A stretch of 32,660 nt of DNA, from positions 1-32,660 of IMG/VR virus record IMGVR_UViG_3300010885_030941. One strand, 5' to 3'. A model generated the notes under the pieces. The model made no database searches. It was not told the origin of the DNA and saw nothing but the letters and a program-made list of their open reading frames with translations. Numbering within the stretch: position 1 is the stretch's first letter; every line of letters begins with the position of its first letter. Origin of the DNA: a virus. This document shows, piece after piece, positions 22,401 through 28,798 of the stretch. Both the position numbers and the translations under genes were made by a program.

Positions 22401-22487
22401 GGAAAGTAATCCGTTGCAGGCGCACGGTCATGTTTGCTAAACATTGAGAGCCCGGAAGGGCTTGGAGATCGTTACTTCTGCTTTCCG
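22401..22487 (+). tRNA. tRNA-Ser (GCU)
   Basis: Acceptor GGAAAGT/GCTTTCC, anticodon loop TTGCTAA with anticodon GCT, class II variable arm (AGCCC-GGAA-GGGCT), discriminator G. The T-loop ATCGTTA has A54 and T58, the reverse of the normal T54-A58 pair, and shares the unusual A54 with the other serine tRNA. Confidence 0.88.
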
Positions 22488-22490
22488 CAT

Positions 22491-22600
22491 TCAAGAGGTG
22501 GTGTTACACGGTCCATAGACGTATGGATTGATCTCGTATAATAAGTGATGATCAGATCGTCAACGAAAAGAGGTAGCGTAGGTATAGAATCCTACCTTGA
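22491..22600 (+). ncRNA. Unassigned cloverleaf-like RNA between tRNA-Ser and tRNA-Thr
   Basis: This 119-base gap in the tRNA array folds by eye into a closed multi-branch structure: TCAAG (22491-22495) with CTTGA (22596-22600), a 7-bp hairpin GTCCATA-GACG-TATGGAT (22511-22528), GATCT (22530-22534) with AGATC (22554-22558), and GTAGG-loop-CCTAC (22578-22595) stacked directly on the closing stem like a T arm. No tRNA identity can be assigned. T4 also has small stable RNAs of unknown function (species 1 and 2) in its tRNA cluster. It might instead be a decayed tRNA. Confidence 0.45.
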
Positions 22601-22606
22601 TAATTT

Positions 22607-22679
22607 GCCTTCGTAGCTCAACTGGTAGAGCACTTCACTTGTAATGAAGGGGTTGTAGGTTCGATTCCTATCGAAGGCT
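22607..22679 (+). tRNA. tRNA-Thr (UGU)
   Basis: Acceptor GCCTTCG/CGAAGGC, anticodon arm CTTCA-CTTGTAA-TGAAG with anticodon TGT, T arm GTAGG-TTCGATT-CCTAT, discriminator T. Confidence 0.92.
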
Positions 22680-22690
22680 CAAAATTTATT

Positions 22691-22770
22691 GGCCCATTGG
22701 TGAAATTGGCAAACACGTTCGGCTTAAGATCGAATGCTTCGGCTTAAAGGTTCGAGTCCTTTATGGGTCA
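22691..22770 (+). tRNA. tRNA-Leu (UAA)
   Basis: Acceptor GGCCCAT/ATGGGTC, anticodon loop CTTAAGA with anticodon TAA, short class II variable arm (TGCTTCGGCT), T arm AAAGG-TTCGAGT-CCTTT, discriminator A as usual for leucine. Confidence 0.88.
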
Positions 22771-22799
22771 CTTATAGTAAAACTATTTATACTGTTATG

Positions 22800-22807
22800 T
22801 ATATAAA
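22800..22807 (+). promoter_or_regulatory. TATATAAA late-type promoter inside the tRNA array
   Basis: The octamer in tatgTATATAAAct lies 19 bases before the tRNA-Leu (UAG) gene, so the last tRNA can be transcribed separately from the others. Confidence 0.65.
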
Positions 22808-22826
22808 CTGTATAAATTTTAATCAT

Positions 22827-22906
22827 GCCCAGGTGGTGGAATTGGTAGACACGCAGGTCTTAGGAACCTGTGCTTCGGTGTAAGGGTTCGAGTCCCTTCT
22901 TGGGTA
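22827..22906 (+). tRNA. tRNA-Leu (UAG)
   Basis: Acceptor GCCCAGG/CTTGGGT (with G-T pairs), anticodon arm CAGGT-CTTAGGA-ACCTG with anticodon TAG, class II variable arm, T arm AAGGG-TTCGAGT-CCCTT, discriminator A. Confidence 0.9.
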
Positions 22907-22945
22907 CTTAAAGTTTATTATTATGAAAACAATTTTCATATTCTG

Positions 22946-22953
22946 TATATAAA
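22946..22953 (+). promoter_or_regulatory. TATATAAA late-type promoter, accessory operon
   Basis: The octamer in ttctgTATATAAAct lies 14 bases before the ATG at 22968. Confidence 0.7.
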
Positions 22954-22967
22954 CTATAAATTAAACT

Positions 22968-23207
22968 ATGAAGATAGAACTTATCAGAGGATCAAAAGTT
23001 GTAACACTTTCATATGCGGATATAACCGCGGAAGGGCAACAATCAGTTAACGAAGGATATGCACCGGCACTTGCTCAGGTGGATTTAAAAAATCCTGAAC
23101 TTGTTAATGAAGCAGACATTGTAGTCTTTCATAATCAAGGTTTATCGACAATTATTAAAAGTTCATTTAGTGAACAAGAAACGGATCAAATTTTAGGTAT
23201 ATGTTAG
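22968..23207 (+). CDS. Small soluble protein of unknown function
   Basis: This 79-residue protein begins MKIELIRGSKVVTLSYADI and has an N-terminal beta hairpin followed by helices. It has no signal, membrane segment or recognised motif. It is the first gene of a three-gene run and overlaps the next gene by seven bases, which suggests coupled translation. Confidence 0.65.
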   Translation: MKIELIRGSKVVTLSYADITAEGQQSVNEGYAPALAQVDLKNPELVNEADIVVFHNQGLSTIIKSSFSEQETDQILGIC

Positions 23208-23512
23208 ATCATGAGAAAAGTGATCTATTAAAAGCTAAGTTGTTAGCTGATAGGTCTAAAGATGGAAAACCATCCGAACCAAAGAATCCTACCGATATTG
23301 CAAAAGCATTAGACTCGTCAGTATCATTACTGACGTTTGCATTAGGTTTTGCGTCTACATTTTTTACACAGAAAATTTTACTAACTAAATTCACAACGGT
23401 AGTCCCGTTTACTTTTTGGGAATCAGTAGCAATTTACTTTTGCTTTACGTCTACTCTAAAGCTGTTTACCAAAGCATTACATTTAATCCTTAGTTCACTT
23501 AGAAAAGCATGA
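23201..23512 (+). CDS. Small membrane protein, two transmembrane segments
   Basis: This 103-residue protein has a charged N-terminal third (MLDHEKSDLLKAKLLADRS) followed by two hydrophobic segments, about residues 41-58 and 72-92, and a short basic end (LRKA). The size and topology are compatible with a holin-like protein, but also with many small phage membrane proteins, and no lysis gene is adjacent. It overlaps the genes on both sides by a few bases. Confidence 0.68.
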   Translation: MLDHEKSDLLKAKLLADRSKDGKPSEPKNPTDIAKALDSSVSLLTFALGFASTFFTQKILLTKFTTVVPFTFWESVAIYFCFTSTLKLFTKALHLILSSLRKA

Positions 23513-24063
23513 TGAAACGAGTTATACTTGTCGGTAAAAGTGGCGCGGGTAAAGATCACGCTCGCAAGATTTTTGAAAATGTTATAGGTGGTAAATACGC
23601 AGTGTCTTATACTACAAGACCTGCTCGTGAAAATGAAGAAGACGGCAAAGATTATATCTTTCTAACTCCAGAACAAGCCGTCTTGATGATTGAGAGTGAT
23701 CAATTTTATGAGTGGGTAGAATTTAACGGTTGGGTATATGGAACAACCAAAGATCAATTCTACGGTGATTGCTTTACATTCATAATGACTCCTAAAGGCC
23801 TATCACATCTATCAGAACAAGATCGTAATGAATCGTGTGTTATCTATTTTGATATAGATGAATCCGTTCGTAAAGTTCGTATGATGGAGAGACAGGGAAA
23901 TGCTGACACTGTAGATAGAAGAATCGAAGCCGACCGTATAGATTTTGAGTTTTATAATGACTACGATTATATAATTACCAATCCCAACTATAGAGTTGAT
24001 GATATGATTGAAATCGCGCGTCAAATTTCTCAAAAGACAATCTCATTAGTGGATAAAAACTAA
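23509..24063 (+). CDS. Guanylate kinase-like nucleotide kinase
   Basis: This 184-residue protein has the P-loop GKSGAGKD at residues 9-16, the GMP-binding pattern SYTTRPARENEEDGKDY at about 33-49, and the VEFNGWVYGTT segment where guanylate kinases bind the base. Guanylate kinases make GDP from GMP with ATP. The final P-loop residue is Asp instead of Ser/Thr, which is unusual and could change metal/phosphate contacts. The middle TPKGLSHL is also atypical. It may act on another (deoxy)nucleoside monophosphate, as T4 gp1 does. The start at 23509 overlaps the upstream stop. A second ATG follows directly. Confidence 0.78.
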   Translation: MMKRVILVGKSGAGKDHARKIFENVIGGKYAVSYTTRPARENEEDGKDYIFLTPEQAVLMIESDQFYEWVEFNGWVYGTTKDQFYGDCFTFIMTPKGLSHLSEQDRNESCVIYFDIDESVRKVRMMERQGNADTVDRRIEADRIDFEFYNDYDYIITNPNYRVDDMIEIARQISQKTISLVDKN

Positions 24064-24090
24064 ATCATAAAACATAATATAAATAATAAA

Positions 24091-24420
24091 ATGGAAAACC
24101 AAATGGAAAACAAAGTACCCACTCCACAGTTTTTTGAGATCTCGCCTGAGTTCAAAACTGCTGCTGTAAAAATCATGACTGCGCGTTCTTTTGCTGAAGT
24201 GTCAAATCAAATGGCAATCATGCGTAAAGATACATTCGTGTATCACATTGAAGAACTTAACATCGTAATTGGATATCTTGGCGAATTGCCATATTCAGAA
24301 GTTTCAAAATTCTTTGATAACGTCCGCGGATGGGTTAAAGAAGTTAAAGAAGAAACTGAACCAACAACAGACGGTCCAGTTGCTCAACCTGAAATGAGCA
24401 TCGTTGATAAAGAATCTTAA
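24091..24420 (+). CDS. Small acidic protein of unknown function
   Basis: This 109-residue protein is largely helical (about residues 18-90) with an acidic, Pro/Thr-rich tail. No motif is recognised. Its stop overlaps the ATG of the deaminase gene by one base (TAATG), so the two are probably coupled. Confidence 0.68.
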   Translation: MENQMENKVPTPQFFEISPEFKTAAVKIMTARSFAEVSNQMAIMRKDTFVYHIEELNIVIGYLGELPYSEVSKFFDNVRGWVKEVKEETEPTTDGPVAQPEMSIVDKES

Positions 24421-24875
24421 TGGATTACAATCAAGTAAACAGAAGCAAACAAAAACTATCAATTTTTTCCAACATTGTTGAAGAAATCTCTTCACTGTCA
24501 ATCTCTAGCCGATTAAAGGTTGGAGCATTGGCTGTGAAGTATGATTATACAAAAATTGCTTCTTTCGGTTATAACGGAAGTTATAAGAATGCTCCGGTTT
24601 ATGAAGACACTGGTACCGAGGAAGAAAGTCTGATACCAGGTGAGAGTGGACTAATTCATGCTGAAATTAATATGATTGCTAAATTCAGAGAACCCGACCC
24701 GGAAAATTATATTGTACTACTTACCCATTCACCATGCAAGATGTGTACAAAAGTTTTAGTTAATGCTGGGTTTAAACACGTTCACTGGATAAACGACTAT
24801 CGCGAAACGGATCACCTGAAAATATTTGCAGATTGCGGTATAGAATATGGTAACATAAATAATTTAAGTTGTTAA
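24420..24875 (+). CDS. dCMP deaminase-like zinc deaminase
   Basis: This 151-residue protein has the zinc-binding pattern of the cytidine/deoxycytidylate deaminase family: HAE near residues 80-82 (LIHAEINMI) and SPCKMC near 102-107, with the catalytic glutamate in HAE. The N-terminal strand-helix part (SRLKVGALAVKYDYTKIASFGYNGS) is as in dCMP deaminases, which make dUMP for thymidylate synthesis. T4 Cd is a longer homologue (193 residues) with an extra zinc site that is not evident here. It lies two genes after the guanylate kinase-like gene, so the operon appears to serve nucleotide supply. Confidence 0.85.
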   Translation: MDYNQVNRSKQKLSIFSNIVEEISSLSISSRLKVGALAVKYDYTKIASFGYNGSYKNAPVYEDTGTEEESLIPGESGLIHAEINMIAKFREPDPENYIVLLTHSPCKMCTKVLVNAGFKHVHWINDYRETDHLKIFADCGIEYGNINNLSC

Positions 24876-24897
24876 AAACTTTTACCGATAAAGTTTT
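24875..24897 (+). terminator. Possible weak terminator
   Basis: AAAACTTT (24875-24882) can pair with AAAGTTTT (24890-24897) around a 7-base loop. The stem is AT-only and the run of T residues is part of the stem, so termination would be weak. It overlaps the -33 region of the sigma gene promoter. Confidence 0.3.
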
Positions 24898-24925
24898 ACA
24901 ATCTCATTTATTTTAGTTATATTTA
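24895..24925 (+). promoter_or_regulatory. Host-type promoter upstream of the sigma factor gene
   Basis: TTTA (24895-24898) and TATATTTA (24918-24925) are separated by 19 bases, the same geometry as the promoter at 2209-2239 and as the Bacteroidota consensus. No TATATAAA octamer is present before this gene. The ATG is 28 bases downstream. Confidence 0.55.
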
Positions 24926-24953
24926 TACTATAATTTAAAAACCAAACAACTAT

Positions 24954-25571
24954 ATGGAAAAAGAAAAAAGTCTGCAAGAACTAGGTCTTGATTTTTACAA
25001 TCAAAGGAATGAAGTATCATTTACTAAAATGTACTATAGGTTGAAACCAGGAGTTGCAAAGTATCTTAAAGATTATGTTAAGGAGTACAGTGATCGCGAG
25101 GAAGTCATCGCAACTGCATTTGCTAAGGTTTGGATAAAAATTCATCAGTATGATCCCTATTGGAATTTCAGTACTTGGGTTTATCGTATAGCTCGAAATG
25201 AAGCTTTATTATCAAAACGTTATACATCAAGAAATTATTCTTATGAAGCAATGGAAGAATTGGGTATTAACATGCAAGCCAAATCTGACTCATATGAAAT
25301 GAATTATGAACTGAATGAACAAGATCAAGATGTCGAATCTTCTTTATGTGATATGATCGCTGATGAGATTCCAATGTTACCTGAAATATATAGTAAGGTA
25401 TTAACTCTTCGTGAAGTTGACAAACTTAAATATGAAGAGATTGCGGATCAACTTGGTTGGAAAATAAATACTGTAAGAACAAGAATACACAAGGCCCGTG
25501 AACTTGTAAGAACAAGTTTAAAGAGCAAGTATCCTGAGCTTGTAAAAGTTTATACGGACAAACACATCTAA
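24954..25571 (+). CDS. ECF-type RNA polymerase sigma factor
   Basis: This 205-residue protein has a sigma region 2 (about residues 44-87) with DREEVIATAFAKVWIKIHQYD and the classic FSTWVYRIARNEAL, and a C-terminal region 4 helix-turn-helix (about 143-195) with LREVDKLKYEEIADQLGW and INTVRTRIHKARELVR. There is no region 1 or 3. The total length and layout are those of extracytoplasmic-function sigma factors common in Bacteroidota. It is likely to redirect host RNA polymerase to the TATATAAA promoters, as gp55 does for T4 late promoters. That function is inference. A host-type promoter precedes the gene, and a gene for a C-terminally anchored membrane protein follows. Confidence 0.85.
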   Translation: MEKEKSLQELGLDFYNQRNEVSFTKMYYRLKPGVAKYLKDYVKEYSDREEVIATAFAKVWIKIHQYDPYWNFSTWVYRIARNEALLSKRYTSRNYSYEAMEELGINMQAKSDSYEMNYELNEQDQDVESSLCDMIADEIPMLPEIYSKVLTLREVDKLKYEEIADQLGWKINTVRTRIHKARELVRTSLKSKYPELVKVYTDKHI

Positions 25572-25575
25572 AACA

Positions 25576-25971
25576 ATGATTTATAAAATTTACAGAGACA
25601 TTGTTAATTATTTTGCTATTCGTAAGATAGTTAAACGTTCATCTAAAAGTGTTGATTGGGAAAAGCATCAACTACGTGTTGACTGGGTTTATAGAATATA
25701 CACGGTCGTCAACCCAACGAAGTATGAGATTGGAGATGATCCGATTGTACTTAAACAAAAAATGTTAGAGAAAACCTATCCTATCAATGCTTATATTGAT
25801 AAGTTAGGCATCTCTGACTTAGTAGCTGCATCTTGGGAACCCATCCCAAACTCCAATGCATACCTATTGGTTTACTACCCAATATTTAATTACCTAACAG
25901 TTTGGAAAGTTACTGTCTTCACGTTCTTCTTATTAGTAGGAAGTATCATGGCATATTTACATTTCTGTTAA
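25576..25971 (+). CDS. C-terminally membrane-anchored protein next to sigma factor
   Basis: This 131-residue protein starts four bases after the sigma stop. The first 105 residues are soluble, with a basic start (KIVKRSSK), a DWVYRIYTVVNP segment and many Tyr/Pro residues. The last 20 or so (VWKVTVFTFFLLVGSIMAYLHF) form one transmembrane helix. ECF sigma genes are often followed by a membrane anti-sigma factor, so that role is considered, but the topology (anchor at the C-terminus, no zinc motif) gives no direct support. Family not recognised. Confidence 0.65.
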   Translation: MIYKIYRDIVNYFAIRKIVKRSSKSVDWEKHQLRVDWVYRIYTVVNPTKYEIGDDPIVLKQKMLEKTYPINAYIDKLGISDLVAASWEPIPNSNAYLLVYYPIFNYLTVWKVTVFTFFLLVGSIMAYLHFC

Positions 25972-25990
25972 GAACTTTTTTAAGAAAAGA

Positions 25991-25998
25991 TATATAAA
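25991..25998 (+). promoter_or_regulatory. TATATAAA late-type promoter
   Basis: The octamer in aaagaTATATAAAct lies 19 bases before the ATG at 26018. The TTAAGAACTTTTTT upstream resembles the sequence before the promoter at 13911. Confidence 0.72.
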
Positions 25999-26017
25999 CT
26001 AATAAATAAACAAACAT

Positions 26018-26548
26018 ATGAGCAAAACATCAACACTACAAGTTGTATCATCTGCGGATGAGAAAAAAGAAAAAACTCAGAAAAAGATTACTGGGGTTAT
26101 TAATGAACTTACCAAACTGAAGGAAAAAATCGAAAAGACTGGTTACCTTGTTGAAGGCGGCGAGAAAACTGGATTGGCTATCGCGGATTGGATTGAAAAC
26201 AATGCTTCATGGAAATTTACTGAAGCTATGGGCGTGATAGAAGCTACAAAACAAGTACGCAAGGCTGTTGAAGATATTAAAAAGGGTAAAACGAAGGAAT
26301 TACTTTTAAATAATCTTTCATTAGAAGCTATTTACTATTTCGTTTCGAAGCAAGAAGGAAAAGGACTTGATGAAGCAAGAAACTACTACGAAGGCCTATT
26401 AAAACCTGTTGCTGATGGATTGGGTCGTGCTAAACACGATAAAGATGCTGTAAAGGATCTTGAGTTTAAATTAGCTTCACTTGAAAATGGCATAGATGTA
26501 GAAGAAAATACTTCTGTTGCTAATGAAGAACCTGTTGCCGCCAAATGA
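26018..26548 (+). CDS. Helical protein of unknown function
   Basis: This 176-residue protein is mostly charged helix, with Lys/Glu-rich coiled-coil regions at about 15-45 and 120-155, and a Glu/Val/Ala tail. There is no signal or membrane segment and no recognised motif. The next gene starts inside its last 26 bases. Confidence 0.68.
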   Translation: MSKTSTLQVVSSADEKKEKTQKKITGVINELTKLKEKIEKTGYLVEGGEKTGLAIADWIENNASWKFTEAMGVIEATKQVRKAVEDIKKGKTKELLLNNLSLEAIYYFVSKQEGKGLDEARNYYEGLLKPVADGLGRAKHDKDAVKDLEFKLASLENGIDVEENTSVANEEPVAAK

Positions 26549-26780
26549 TGAATCATTTGAAGATTATGTATCTGGTATAGAAACTGAAAAACTTTGGGAA
26601 GCTTACTTTTTCATATGTGAATCTTTGGAAATGCTTCCCAAAATTTCTTCATATAAAATGATGTTTATAATACTACATTCATTTCAGAACAAAGAAAAAC
26701 CTATATATGAATATGCCAAAGTTGCTTTAAGTCTACTGAAAAAACTAAGAAAAGAACTTGAGAATAGAAACACTAACTAA
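26523..26780 (+). CDS. Small helical protein of unknown function
   Basis: The ATG at 26523 (MKNLLPPNDESFEDYVSG) is preferred over the TTG six bases earlier. The 85-residue product is helical, with hydrophobic face residues (YFFICESLEML, MMFIILHSF) and a basic C-terminus. It overlaps the preceding gene by 26 bases, so it is probably translated by coupling. No family recognised. Confidence 0.62.
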   Translation: MKNLLPPNDESFEDYVSGIETEKLWEAYFFICESLEMLPKISSYKMMFIILHSFQNKEKPIYEYAKVALSLLKKLRKELENRNTN

Positions 26781-26787
26781 AAACTAA

Positions 26788-27540
26788 ATGAAAAACAAAA
26801 ACGACATTAGAAATCAAAGGTATGAATACATTTTTCAAAAAGTCAACGAAACTTTAGGAACGAACAAAATTTTAAACAAGGAAATCGACTATTTCGGTAG
26901 ATCCAATGAAATTTGGAAAGCTGAATACCGCGATACCGGTAGAGACATGGAATTTTATGATCTACCTGAATATCTTTGGGGATGTTTAGGTTCATATGCA
27001 ATTTCATCAAGAACATACGTGCCAAAATTATCTAAAGCTTTTAGAGAAATGAATGTTGTACCAAAATCAATTTTAGATTATGGCGCTGGTATTGGTTTAT
27101 CAACTTTCGATCTTGCTGATGCGTTTCCTGACACCACGATTTATTACTATAACATTAGTGATTTCCAATTAGTTCTCTTTAATGACCTAATGGAGAAATT
27201 CCCAACTAAAAATATTGTACATATTACAAGTCTTGAAGGTATTGATGCTGAAGCTGTATTCTGTAGTGAATTCTTTGAACATATCAAGGAACCTATTCCA
27301 ATGGCAAAACATATTGCTGATATAGCTGGTGTTAAATATATCGTTGAGGCTTCATCTTTTAAGTTTGATGATTTTGCTGGTCACTATCCGTTTTTCATTT
27401 TTAACGGAGAAGAAGTTCCTGCAGCTTTAGGACAAAGGATGTTTAACAAAGGTATCCGTTCACTCGGTTTTGATAATTCACGAAGAACTCACGGAGTTAC
27501 TTGTTGGAACTCAAGACCGAACATATGGGTTAAATTATAA
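26788..27540 (+). CDS. SAM-dependent methyltransferase-like protein
   Basis: This 250-residue protein has the class I methyltransferase motif I ILDYGAGIGLS near residues 94-104, then alternating strands and helices with the acidic end of strand two replaced by YYYNIS, and a motif-IV-like FCSEFFEHI near 165-173. The FEHI form is common in small-molecule or glycan-related methyltransferases of the type found in phages and capsule clusters. The substrate cannot be inferred. A DNA methyltransferase is unlikely, as no (D/N)PPY motif is seen. Confidence 0.7.
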   Translation: MKNKNDIRNQRYEYIFQKVNETLGTNKILNKEIDYFGRSNEIWKAEYRDTGRDMEFYDLPEYLWGCLGSYAISSRTYVPKLSKAFREMNVVPKSILDYGAGIGLSTFDLADAFPDTTIYYYNISDFQLVLFNDLMEKFPTKNIVHITSLEGIDAEAVFCSEFFEHIKEPIPMAKHIADIAGVKYIVEASSFKFDDFAGHYPFFIFNGEEVPAALGQRMFNKGIRSLGFDNSRRTHGVTCWNSRPNIWVKL

Positions 27541-27551
27541 AAACAAAACAC

Positions 27552-27866
27552 ATGAAACATATAAACGATTTCATAAACACGCATTATCAAAAGATAGCAC
27601 TCATATTTATGTTTGCTATCTTTTTTAATACTTGCGGTAATCCTAATAAGATTACAAACAAAAGAATTGATTCTCTAAATTCTAAGATTGATTCGCTATC
27701 AGAAATGGTAGTGATATTACAAAAAACTACGGTATCTCACCAGGATCTTAAAATAGAAGGCCTTAGGTCTGAGAAGAGAATGATTCAATCAATTGATAGA
27801 AGACTAATCGATGTAAATCGCCAGACAGATATTGATAATGAAATAAAACAGTTAGAATCAAAATGA
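27552..27866 (+). CDS. Small envelope protein, membrane anchor or lipoprotein, coiled coil
   Basis: This 104-residue protein begins MKHINDFINTHYQKIALIFMFAIFFNTCGN: a short polar start, a hydrophobic stretch (about 15-25) and a cysteine at 28 that could be a lipid-attachment site. The rest (about 38-104) is a charged coiled coil (DSLNSKIDSLSEMVV). The topology is like that of outer spanin-type proteins or of small envelope anchors, which I cannot distinguish. It overlaps the next gene by four bases. The first residues MKHINDFIN also recall the small head proteins at 18994-20932, but lack the FLNE end. Confidence 0.65.
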   Translation: MKHINDFINTHYQKIALIFMFAIFFNTCGNPNKITNKRIDSLNSKIDSLSEMVVILQKTTVSHQDLKIEGLRSEKRMIQSIDRRLIDVNRQTDIDNEIKQLESK

Positions 27867-28780
27867 AAAAAATAACAACACGATTTATAATTGGCACATT
27901 CGTTGCCTTATACGCGGTTGTGAGTGTCATATCTACAATTCACGTTATAGATTTCTTTTTATTAAGCAATCCACCTTGGCTTGCGGTTTCTTTAGCAATC
28001 GCATTTGAAATTGGTGCAGCCGCTTCACTCGCATCCTTAATAGCATTGGATAAAATGAATAAAGCATTGATTTGGTTTCTATTCATTTTACTTACTTGTA
28101 TGCAGATGATGGGTAATGCTTACTATGCTTATATGCATATTGTCCATTTCCAAGGTTGGATAGAACTGTTTGGATTGGTTGATGAAGAAGTCATTTATCA
28201 AAAACGAATCTTATCAATTATAAGTGGTGCAATTCTTCCACTTGTGGCTCTTGGTTTTATTAAGTCATTAGTTGACTACATTAAACCTGATGAAGAAGCA
28301 GGAATTGATATTATAATTGACGACGGCGGAATTAGTCAATATATTAAAGATAAAAAAGAGAAAGAAGCTGAACTTAAAGAGAAAGAAGCTGAATTCAAAA
28401 AACATGCTGAAGCTATTGCTGCACGACGTGCAAAAGATTGGGAAGAGACAGAAGCTTCTAAATTACATGATAGCGGTGATAACGATAGCGATTGGAACGA
28501 AACCGTTGAAAATATTATAGAAGATATAGAAAACGAACCAACGTCCTTTGCATTTACAAATTTTGAAGACAGCCAGGAAACTGAATCTCAAGTAGAACAA
28601 CTTCACACAGAAGAAGAGAAAAAACAAGTTATCCAAGCAGCGACAGATAGTTCTAATAGTCAATCATCAGTAGAGATAAATAATATAAATAAAGAACTAA
28701 CTGAAGATGATATTACAAAATACAGAGAAGCCACTAAAACTAAGGCAGAAACTACGTTTCATCCACAGGTGTTTCGTTAA
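27863..28780 (+). CDS. Four-helix membrane protein with long charged tail
   Basis: This 305-residue protein has hydrophobic segments at about residues 8-30, 38-60, 68-90 and 112-135. After them comes a 165-residue cytoplasmic-type tail that is highly charged, with KEKEAELKEKEAEFKKHAE coiled coil and acidic low-complexity regions. No transporter or enzyme motif is seen. It is coupled to the coiled-coil envelope gene upstream by a four-base overlap, and both coiled coils could interact. Function unknown. Confidence 0.7.
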   Translation: MKKITTRFIIGTFVALYAVVSVISTIHVIDFFLLSNPPWLAVSLAIAFEIGAAASLASLIALDKMNKALIWFLFILLTCMQMMGNAYYAYMHIVHFQGWIELFGLVDEEVIYQKRILSIISGAILPLVALGFIKSLVDYIKPDEEAGIDIIIDDGGISQYIKDKKEKEAELKEKEAEFKKHAEAIAARRAKDWEETEASKLHDSGDNDSDWNETVENIIEDIENEPTSFAFTNFEDSQETESQVEQLHTEEEKKQVIQAATDSSNSQSSVEINNINKELTEDDITKYREATKTKAETTFHPQVFR

Positions 28781-28798
28781 AATGACCGACGATGAAAA

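Noticed and set aside
23201-23512. Firm holin call for the two-helix membrane protein
   Set aside because: Size and topology fit, but there is no endolysin or spanin gene next to it and several other small membrane proteins in the window would fit as well.
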